Assembly (NCBI GenBank): GCA_964426945.1
Contig: CAYRSS010000096.1
Coordinates: forward strand, 1 to 7,223
DNA length: 7,223 bases
DNA from: CAYRSS01 sp964426945
GTDB taxonomy: Bacteria; Planctomycetota; Phycisphaerae; UBA1845
Direction: 5' to 3'
The notes under the pieces are model-generated. The model made no database searches and had not been told where the DNA came from. It saw only the letters and a program-made list of their open reading frames with translations. Within the stretch, counting starts at the first letter, position 1. Every line of letters starts with the position of its first letter. The position numbers and the translations under genes are program-made. Of this stretch, positions 1 through 4,643 are shown piece by piece.

Positions 1-2
1 TC

Positions 3-761
3 GCCTGGGTCGCTACCGCAGTCATCGCCTTCGCACTGGCGGCCCTCATCCCGTCAGTGAGTTCCTCGTCACCGCCCGAGTCCCCTGGCGGGGGTTCGTC
101 GCCACCGACCGCCGTGGCCGACCCGGCCGCTACCGCGGCCGTGCGGCTGGCTCTGGGCATCGACGACGCCGCCCCGCTCGCCGCCGGTCTGCCAACCGCC
201 GCCCGCCAAGGGGCGCAGGCCGCCATCGACACCTTCGCGGCAGCCCAGGCCGAAACCCTCTCCCCGCTGGTCTCCGAGCAGCGAGCGGCCGAGGAGGAGC
301 TCGCCCACGCACTCGCGAACCGCCTCGACACCGGCGCCCCCCGCGCCCGCCTCGCGGCCGCCCGTCAGGCGCTCCGTACCGCGGCAACCACCGTCGCCGG
401 CGACATCCGCACCGCCCTCGCCTCGGCCGACACGACCGACCTGGCCGCACCCTCCGGCTCCGCAGAACAAAGCACCCCCACGGCCGCGGCACTCTTCGAC
501 CGCGCCGCCGCCCAGTCCGACCTCGACCCGGACCTGCACCTCCTGAACCTCACCGGCCCGCAACTCGCCGCCATCCGCGCCGCCCAACAGGCCCGAGACA
601 CCGTAACCACCGACGCCCGCAACTGGCACAAACCAGCCACCCTCTCCGCCGCCCGGGCCGTCTACGAGTCGGCCCTGGCGGAGGTCCTGGACCAGTCGCA
701 AGCCACCGCCAGAGCCGCCGCCCGAACCCTGGTAGCCTCGGCCGGGAGCGAGCAGGGGTGA
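3..761 (+). CDS. Alanine-rich protein with an N-terminal membrane segment, 5' end missing
   Basis: The reading frame is open from the left edge (first full codon at 3) to a TGA at 759-761, so the true start lies outside the window. A GTG at 57 could serve as a start, but it would cut off a good hydrophobic helix encoded at about 6-50 (WVATAVIAFALAALIP), so I treat the gene as 5'-partial. After this helix comes a Ser/Pro/Gly linker and about 200 residues rich in Ala, Gln, Arg and Glu that should be mostly helical. The C-terminal third has LTGPQLAAIRAAQQ and later EVLDQSQATARA, which faintly recall the LTxxQ repeats of Spy/CpxP-like periplasmic proteins; this resemblance is weak. The simplest reading is an exported or membrane-anchored helical domain outside the cytoplasm. 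I do not recognise a family. It is convergent with the DUF72 gene and has no evident link to the repair genes. Confidence 0.55.
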   Translation, partial: AWVATAVIAFALAALIPSVSSSSPPESPGGGSSPPTAVADPAATAAVRLALGIDDAAPLAAGLPTAARQGAQAAIDTFAAAQAETLSPLVSEQRAAEEELAHALANRLDTGAPRARLAAARQALRTAATTVAGDIRTALASADTTDLAAPSGSAEQSTPTAAALFDRAAAQSDLDPDLHLLNLTGPQLAAIRAAQQARDTVTTDARNWHKPATLSAARAVYESALAEVLDQSQATARAAARTLVASAGSEQG

Positions 762-933
762 AGCGGTGAAGTCGCGAGGGCACCGGCTGGATCCGTGCCA
801 GCCACTGACTCGCTGACGCGTCAGGCGCGGAGCAACGCAGTCAGTTGAGGGATCCCGGTACTGTGGTTCCGCGTGCCACGGCGGCGGAGGTTGGGAGAGA
901 CGTGCCTGTCACATGCGGCTCACGACGGGTCGC
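762..933. other. Intergenic gap between convergent genes with two small dyads
   Basis: This gap holds no supportable gene. It contains a 6-bp stem GGCTGG/CCAGCC with a 7-nt loop (785-803) and a perfect 12-bp palindrome CTGACGCGTCAG (813-824). Either could form a hairpin between the 3' ends of the two convergent genes, but neither is followed by a T-tract on either strand, so an intrinsic terminator is not supported. Confidence 0.4.
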
Positions 934-2010
934 TCACGCTTCCCCCACCACCTGCTCGATCGTCTCCACCGCGTTGCCTTCGAAGCGGTTGTTCACGAAG
1001 GCGAAGAGCATGCGCTGCGCGGCCAGGCTGCGGGCGATGAGTTCGTGCAGGGCGGCGCGGCCTTCGGGGTATTCCTCCTGCACGCGTTCGTAGGGGGAGA
1101 ACATCTTCACCGCTTCCTCATACGTGCGGCCGGGGCGCAGGAGAAAACGGGCGGCCACGTGATCGGCCGTGAAGATGTCGGGGATCGCGAGTTGCTCGGT
1201 CAGCGATGGCATGCGCGTCCAACTGTTCAGCACGTGCGCGGTGCGATGCCGACGCAGCGCCTTCAGGTACGCCCCGCCGGGGGTCAGGAAGTTCTTGTTG
1301 CGGATCTCGACCGCGAAGCGGAAGCGATCGTGCGGCAGGCGGCCGAGCATGTCGTCGAGCCGATCGGCGAAGGCGTTCTCCTCGCGCAAGGGACCGGTGT
1401 GGATCGTGCCGAACTCGAACATAAGCACGCCGAGCCGATCGCGATGCGCCTCCAGCGGCCGGAGCAGCCGGTCGCTGAGCATGTCGGCGTCCATGAACGA
1501 CGGGTTGGCCTGACCCGCGCGTTTGCCGTAGCGGGCGTGGCGCGGAAACGTCTCGACGGTCACGTCTTCGGGGATCTTAAGCCCCATGCGGAAGCCCGGC
1601 GGCGTCTGGGCGAAGAGGCGGTCCCAGTAGTCGTCCGACGGGAACTGGTAGAACGAAAAGTCGCCGCCGACGGTCGGGAAGATGCGGGCGTACTCGGCCA
1701 GGCATTCGCGGTCGAACTTCGCCTGAGCGACCTTGCCGCGCACGACGTATCGCGCCGGGTCGTAGACGGTGCCGAGCCAGCCGGGGTACTTCCAGCTCGA
1801 CGTGCCGATATGCACGCCCCGGTCGGCCAGCCCGCGGAGCCTGGCGGCGAGCGGGGCGATGCGGGGGAGAACGTCCGGCACGGCCTGCGGCTCGCGGCGC
1901 GGCTGGCCACCCCGCTCTCCGGGCGCCTTTGACCTTGTCCTGCGGCCTTTGGGGCCTTTTTCGGGCTCCTCGGCCCATGCAAAGCCCAGTTGTTCGTCTC
2001 TTCCGGCCAT
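934..2010 (-). CDS. DUF72 (YecE-like) family protein
   Basis: This is a 358-residue protein of the DUF72 family, a TIM-barrel-like fold whose biochemical role is not settled. Family signatures are clear: IGTSSWKYPGW at about residue 68 near the start of the barrel, FSFYQFPSDDYWDRL, a central FRMGLKIPEDVTVETFP, FAVEIRNKNFL, and near the C-terminus FAFVNNRFEGNAVETIEQ, which matches the family's NN-x-F-x-G hallmark. The first 60 or so residues are a charged, low-complexity extension (many K, R, E, P) lacking family resemblance and probably disordered. The start at 2010 is supported by a strong AAGGAG 6 nt upstream. The gene is divergent from the umuD-dinB-dnaE run and shares its promoter region. 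It is full length; some members are longer because of N-terminal tails like this one. Confidence 0.93.
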   Translation of the reverse strand: MAGRDEQLGFAWAEEPEKGPKGRRTRSKAPGERGGQPRREPQAVPDVLPRIAPLAARLRGLADRGVHIGTSSWKYPGWLGTVYDPARYVVRGKVAQAKFDRECLAEYARIFPTVGGDFSFYQFPSDDYWDRLFAQTPPGFRMGLKIPEDVTVETFPRHARYGKRAGQANPSFMDADMLSDRLLRPLEAHRDRLGVLMFEFGTIHTGPLREENAFADRLDDMLGRLPHDRFRFAVEIRNKNFLTPGGAYLKALRRHRTAHVLNSWTRMPSLTEQLAIPDIFTADHVAARFLLRPGRTYEEAVKMFSPYERVQEEYPEGRAALHELIARSLAAQRMLFAFVNNRFEGNAVETIEQVVGEA

Positions 2011-2016
2011 CCGGGG

Positions 2017-2022
2017 CTCCTT
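2017..2022 (-). promoter_or_regulatory. Shine-Dalgarno of the DUF72 gene
   Basis: On the minus strand AAGGAG lies 6 nt before the ATG at 2010-2008. It is one of only two good Shine-Dalgarno matches in the window and fixes the start of the DUF72 gene. Confidence 0.75.
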
Positions 2023-2033
2023 GCTGGCGGGGG

Positions 2034-2062
2034 ATTGTAGGTTATCAGCCCGCAGCCTTGAA
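2034..2062 (-). promoter_or_regulatory. Candidate sigma70-type promoter for the DUF72 gene
   Basis: Read on the minus strand, TTCAAG (2062-2057) and TACAAT (2039-2034) are separated by 17 nt. The -10 matches 5 of 6 consensus positions and the -35 only 3 of 6. It would give a short leader holding the AAGGAG site. Its -35 overlaps that of the divergent promoter. This is pattern matching only. Confidence 0.4.
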
Positions 2063-2086
2063 GTTCGGTTTTTGTTTGGGTATACT
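2058..2086 (+). promoter_or_regulatory. Candidate sigma70-type promoter for the umuD-dinB-dnaE run
   Basis: TTGAAG (2058-2063) and TATACT (2081-2086) are separated by exactly 17 nt, matching the consensus at 4 of 6 and 5 of 6 positions. Transcription would start near 2093 and give a leader of about 85 nt that includes the first hairpin element at 2131-2160. It is the best promoter candidate upstream of the S24 protease gene, and no comparable one was noticed between the later genes. Confidence 0.5.
2063..2077 (+). promoter_or_regulatory. Possible SOS-repressor-like operator GTTC-N7-GTTT (weak)
   Basis: Between the -35 and -10 of the forward promoter lies GTTC-N7-GTTT, one base from the GTTC-N7-GTTC LexA box known from alphaproteobacteria. 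The position suits a repressor, but the LexA motif of this organism is unknown and a match this short can arise by chance. Confidence 0.2.
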
Positions 2087-2130
2087 TAGGCCGGCGATCG
2101 CGGACAGGATCGGCGAAAAGGCACAGCATA

Positions 2131-2160
2131 TTGTTTAGCGCCGTCGCGTGCGACGGCATG
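2131..2160 (+). repeat. REP-like hairpin element, left copy of an inverted pair
   Basis: The 30-nt element consists of TTGTTTAGCG, then a stem-loop (CCGTCGC/GCGACGG around GT, extended by one G-C pair), then CATG. The reverse complement of 2224-2253 matches it at 26 of 30 positions. The four differences form two compensatory pairs in the stem (C-G to T-A and T-A to C-G), so the hairpin is preserved. It lies in the presumed leader of the S24 protease gene. Confidence 0.7.
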
Positions 2161-2179
2161 GCGGCTCTCGGGGTGGGAC

Positions 2180-2662
2180 ATGTTCGCCGGCTTTCAGTTT
2201 CCGGGCACTTGCCCATCGAACAACATGTCGCCGCACGCGGCGACGCTAAACAACGCGGCGGCACCGATCGATACCGGGCATGCAACCCCGCCGGGCCATG
2301 ACGACCCCTCCACGGTGCTGGCCGGCTATCCCGAGCAGGCCGACGGCGGCTGTGTGCGGCTGGACGCCGCGGCCGTGCTGCGGGCGACGCCGCGGAGTTT
2401 CGCCCTTCGCGTCCGGGGCGACTCGATGGTTCAGGCTGGTATTTTCGACGGCGACATCATCGTCGGCGACCTGACCCCCCAGGCCCGCCCCGGCGCAATC
2501 GTCGTCGCCCTGATCGACGGGGCTTCGACGCTGAAGCGGCTCATCCTCCGCAACGGACAGCCTGTGCTGGCCTCGGGAAACCCGGCCTGTCCCGAGTTTC
2601 ACCCGCTGCACGAGTTGGTCATTCAGGGCGTGGTGCACACGGTGGTGCGAAGGGTGGGGTGA
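2180..2662 (+). CDS. umuD: UmuD/LexA-like S24 autopeptidase, no DNA-binding domain
   Basis: This 160-residue protein has the Ser-Lys autopeptidase fold of UmuD and LexA. The catalytic serine is in GDSMVQAGIFDGD (S82) and the lysine in DGASTLKRL (K119). They are 37 residues apart, as in UmuD (S60/K97). A likely self-cleavage site is the Ala48-Gly49 bond in VLAGYPEQ, 33-34 residues before the serine as in the family. There is no helix-turn-helix, so it is UmuD-like rather than a repressor. In known systems a RecA filament stimulates cleavage and the trimmed protein activates or controls translesion polymerases. The start is uncertain: ATG 2180 follows a G-rich stretch (GGGGTGGG), while ATG 2225 has no Shine-Dalgarno and lies inside the hairpin element at 2224-2253. 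Either leaves the cleavage site intact. It is first in a run with dinB and dnaE. Confidence 0.88.
   Translation: MFAGFQFPGTCPSNNMSPHAATLNNAAAPIDTGHATPPGHDDPSTVLAGYPEQADGGCVRLDAAAVLRATPRSFALRVRGDSMVQAGIFDGDIIVGDLTPQARPGAIVVALIDGASTLKRLILRNGQPVLASGNPACPEFHPLHELVIQGVVHTVVRRVG
2224..2253 (-). repeat. REP-like hairpin element, right inverted copy
   Basis: This is the inverted partner of 2131-2160, with 63 nt between the two. Its stem is TCGCCGC/GCGGCGA around GT, flanked by the same TTGTTTAGCG and CATG. It overlaps the 5' part of the S24 protease frame and contains the alternative ATG at 2225. Two inverted hairpin elements with a conserved single-stranded flank are the arrangement of REPINs/BIMEs. 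Confidence 0.7.
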
Positions 2663-2667
2663 GCGGA

Positions 2668-2691
2668 ATGGCGGATGGCGGATGGCGGATT
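2668..2691 (+). repeat. Short heptamer array (GCGGATG)2-GCGGATT
   Basis: Starting 5 nt after the umuD stop codon, a 7-bp unit is repeated three times (2671-2691), the last copy ending in T instead of G. The same unit family recurs at 7160-7180 within the 3' part of dnaE. Confidence 0.8.
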
Positions 2692-2724
2692 GGAAGAGCG
2701 TGACAGTCCGCCTCTTTGCTTCCG

Positions 2725-2756
2725 TTTTGACTTTTTGGCGTTTTGACTTTTTGGCG
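2725..2756 (+). repeat. Perfect 16-bp tandem duplication before dinB
   Basis: TTTTGACTTTTTGGCG is present twice without a gap, ending 5 nt before the dinB ATG. It is T-rich against the surrounding GC-rich sequence, carries no Shine-Dalgarno, and its second copy supplies the in-frame TGA (2744-2746) that limits how far upstream dinB could start. Confidence 0.8.
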
Positions 2757-2761
2757 TCTCC

Positions 2762-3952
2762 ATGCGTTCGATCGTTCATTTCGACGCGGATGCGTTTTTC
2801 GCCTCGGTAGAGCAGGCGGCCGATGCCCGCCTGCGCGGGCGGCCGATTGCGGTGGGCGGGCTCCATCGCGGCATCGTCGCCTCAGCGAGCTACGAGGCCC
2901 GGCGATTCGGCGTATACACGCCCATGCCGATGACGCAGGCGCGCCGCCTCTGTCCACGGCTGATCGTCGTGCCGCCGCGCTTCGAGTTGTACGAGCAGTT
3001 CTCCGCCAACATCTTCGGCATGGCCGAGGAGCTCACACCCGTCGTCGAGCGGCAGAGCATCGATGAAGGCTATCTCGATCTCACCGGCACGCGGGCGTGC
3101 CTGGGCATGGACGCCGACGCGGCCATCGAGCGCCTGCGGCGCAACGTCCGCGACTGGCTCAAACTCACCATCTCGCAGGGGCTGGCCCGCAACAAGCTGC
3201 TCAGCCAGATCGCCGGCAAGCTGCACAAACCCGACGGGCTGACCATCGTCCCGCCGTGCGACGAGGCCGAACTCGCGTTTCTGCACCCCCTGCCGGTCAA
3301 GTGGCTGCCCGGCGTGGGGGCAACGACCGAGTCGCTCATGGCGTCGGCCGGGCTGACGACCATCGGCCAGGTCGCCCGGATGCCGCTCGACTGGCTGCAT
3401 CAGCTCGTCGGCAACGCCGCGCCGTCCCTGCGCGAGCTCGCCCGCAACATCGACAACCGCCCCGTGGAAACGACCCGGCCCGACGCCAAGTCCTACAGCC
3501 ACCAGGAAACCTTCGCGACCGACACCACCGACGCCGCGTTTCTGGAAGCCGTGCTGCGCCGCCTCGCCGACGAAGCCTTCGTGCAGGTCCGCGATGACCG
3601 CGCCCAGATCCGCACCGTCACCGTGAAAATCCGCTACACCGACATGGATGAGCACCAGGGCCAGGCCAGCCTCGCCGAGCCGACGGACGTGGAGGATGAC
3701 GTCTACCCCCTCCTGTCGCGGCTGCTCACCCGCCTGTGGGACCGCCGCGTCCGCATCCGCATGGTGCAGGTGAAGCTGTCCAACGTCTATCACGGTTTTT
3801 CGCAACTCGACCTGTTCGGCGAGAAGCAGCGCCGCCGCAGCCTGGCGACCACCTGCCAGGCGATCCGGGAACGGTTCGGAAGTCGCGGCGTGATGCGGAT
3901 GCATGAGTACAAGCTGTCAGCTGTCAGCCGTCAGCTGTCAGCCGGAAAATAG
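2762..3952 (+). CDS. dinB: DNA polymerase IV (DinB, Y-family translesion polymerase)
   Basis: This is a complete 396-residue Y-family polymerase. The palm begins HFDADAFFASVE with catalytic D8 and steric-gate F13. The second catalytic pair is D101-E102 in SIDEGYLD, and the finger region has SYEARRFGVYTPMP. A helix-hairpin-helix thumb lies near 180-200 (WLPGVG), followed by the little-finger domain. QLDLF (348-352) is a classic sliding-clamp-binding motif. All catalytic acids are present, which separates it from ImuB, the inactive Y-family partner of DnaE2 cassettes. The ATG at 2762 is the only sensible start because a TGA lies in frame 15 nt upstream; there is no Shine-Dalgarno. The last 12 or so residues (LSAVSRQLSAGK) and the TAG stop are encoded by the heptamer array, not by family-like sequence. 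DinB bypasses lesions with low fidelity. It lies 99 nt after umuD. Confidence 0.96.
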   Translation: MRSIVHFDADAFFASVEQAADARLRGRPIAVGGLHRGIVASASYEARRFGVYTPMPMTQARRLCPRLIVVPPRFELYEQFSANIFGMAEELTPVVERQSIDEGYLDLTGTRACLGMDADAAIERLRRNVRDWLKLTISQGLARNKLLSQIAGKLHKPDGLTIVPPCDEAELAFLHPLPVKWLPGVGATTESLMASAGLTTIGQVARMPLDWLHQLVGNAAPSLRELARNIDNRPVETTRPDAKSYSHQETFATDTTDAAFLEAVLRRLADEAFVQVRDDRAQIRTVTVKIRYTDMDEHQGQASLAEPTDVEDDVYPLLSRLLTRLWDRRVRIRMVQVKLSNVYHGFSQLDLFGEKQRRRSLATTCQAIRERFGSRGVMRMHEYKLSAVSRQLSAGK

Positions 3953-4126
3953 CTGTCCGCTGTCAGCTGTCAGCTGTCAGCCGGAAAATAGCTGTCAGCT
4001 ATCAGCTATCAGCTATCAGCCAGAAAATAACTGTCAGCGCAAAGCCGCTTCTCTGGCTGACAGCTGACAGCTGACAGCCGACAGCCTCTTCTCTGCCCGA
4101 CAGCTGATAGCTGACGGCTGATAGCT
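3912..4126 (+). repeat. Palindromic heptamer array 1 (39-bp higher-order units)
   Basis: Three direct 39-bp units (3912-3950, 3951-3989, 3990-4028) each consist of four 7-mers (AGCTGTC, AGCTATC or close variants) plus an 11-nt box AGCC(G/A)GAAAAT. After a 19-nt centre (4029-4047) come two inverted units (4048-4086 and 4088-4126), each a box CTTCTCTGGCT or CTTCTCTGCCC plus four GACAGCT/GATAGCT-type 7-mers. The whole can fold as a long hairpin. It begins inside dinB, provides its stop codon, and ends 16 nt before the next gene. There are no unique spacers, so it is not a CRISPR array. Confidence 0.95.
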
Positions 4127-4130
4127 ACCC

Positions 4131-4135
4131 AGGAG
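4131..4135 (+). promoter_or_regulatory. Shine-Dalgarno of the four-helix-bundle gene
   Basis: AGGAG lies 7 nt before the ATG at 4143, directly after the end of array 1. This is unlike dinB and dnaE, which have no such site. Confidence 0.7.
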
Positions 4136-4142
4136 CCCCCCT

Positions 4143-4502
4143 ATGCAGGACTTTCGGAATCTCAAGGTCTGGGAGAGGAGCCATCAGCTGGTGCTTACGG
4201 TGTATCGCGCCACACAGGTATTTCCGACGGAGGAAATGTATGGCCTGCGCAGCCAGATCCGGCGTGCTGCCGCGTCCATTCCGGCCAACCTCGCCGAAGG
4301 CTGCGGGCGCGGCACGGATCCCGACTTCGCGAGATTCGTTCAGAACTCGATGGGCTCGGCGAGCGAACTGGAGTATCACCTGGTCCTCGCTCAGGATCTG
4401 CAGATGGTGCCGCAGGAATGGGCGCAATCTGCCATCTCCGAAACCGCGGTCGTCAAACGCATGCTGGTGTCGCTGCTGCAAACGCTGAAGAGGGGGAAGT
4501 GA
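4143..4502 (+). CDS. Four-helix-bundle protein, 23S rRNA intervening-sequence (IVP/S23) family
   Basis: This complete 119-residue protein is a typical member of the small IVP family, first found encoded in intervening sequences of 23S rRNA genes and also scattered through many genomes. Hallmarks are an N-terminal FRNLKVWERSHQLVLTVYRAT helix, then FPTEEMYGLRSQIRRAA, SIPANLAEGCGRG at about 46-58, and GSASELEYHLVLAQDL. The family folds as a four-helix bundle and some relatives assemble as pentamers; the Avd protein of diversity-generating retroelements has the same fold, but no reverse transcriptase is present here. The molecular function is unknown. The ATG is supported by AGGAG. It is flanked by two direct copies of the same palindromic heptamer array, the second starting 1 nt after the stop codon. 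That suggests the gene and repeats came in together, splitting dinB from dnaE. There is no 23S rRNA sequence nearby. Confidence 0.95.
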   Translation: MQDFRNLKVWERSHQLVLTVYRATQVFPTEEMYGLRSQIRRAAASIPANLAEGCGRGTDPDFARFVQNSMGSASELEYHLVLAQDLQMVPQEWAQSAISETAVVKRMLVSLLQTLKRGK

Positions 4503-4503
4503 G

Positions 4504-4640
4504 AGCTATCAGCTATCAGCTATCAGCTATCAGCTGTCAGCCAGAAAATAACTGTCAGCGCAAAGCCGCTTCTCTGGCTGACAGCCGACAGCCTCTTCTC
4601 TGGCCGACAGCTGATAGCTGACAGCTGATAGCTGATAGCC
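4504..4640 (+). repeat. Palindromic heptamer array 2
   Basis: Five 7-mers (four AGCTATC, one AGCTGTC; 4504-4538) are followed by the box AGCCAGAAAAT (4539-4549), the same 19-nt centre as array 1 (4550-4568), an inverted box (4569-4579), two GACAGCC, a second inverted box (4595-4605) and five inverted 7-mers to 4640. Positions 4539-4585 are identical to 4018-4064 of array 1 over 47 nt. The left box can pair with either right box, giving a 19-nt or a 45-nt loop. The array ends 3 nt before the dnaE ATG. Confidence 0.95.
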
Positions 4641-4643
4641 CCT

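Noticed and set aside
785..824. Intrinsic terminator between the convergent genes
   Set aside because: The stems are short and neither is followed by a T-tract on either strand.
913..1932. 339-codon plus-strand frame opposite the DUF72 gene
   Set aside because: It is an antisense shadow; the DUF72 frame has clear family motifs, a Shine-Dalgarno and a promoter candidate.
2882..3904. 340-codon minus-strand frame opposite dinB
   Set aside because: It is an antisense shadow of a complete DinB and shows no recognisable domain.
3912..4126. E. coli-type SOS boxes (CTGT-N8-ACAG) in the arrays
   Set aside because: CTGT and ACAG words are abundant here only because the heptamers contain them; they are part of the repeat and do not occur at a promoter.
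4143..4502. Avd protein of a diversity-generating retroelement
   Set aside because: The fold is shared, but the residue pattern is that of the IVP family and there is no reverse transcriptase or template/variable repeat pair in the window.
3912..4640. CRISPR array
   Set aside because: Units are contiguous or inverted with no unique spacers, and no cas genes are present.
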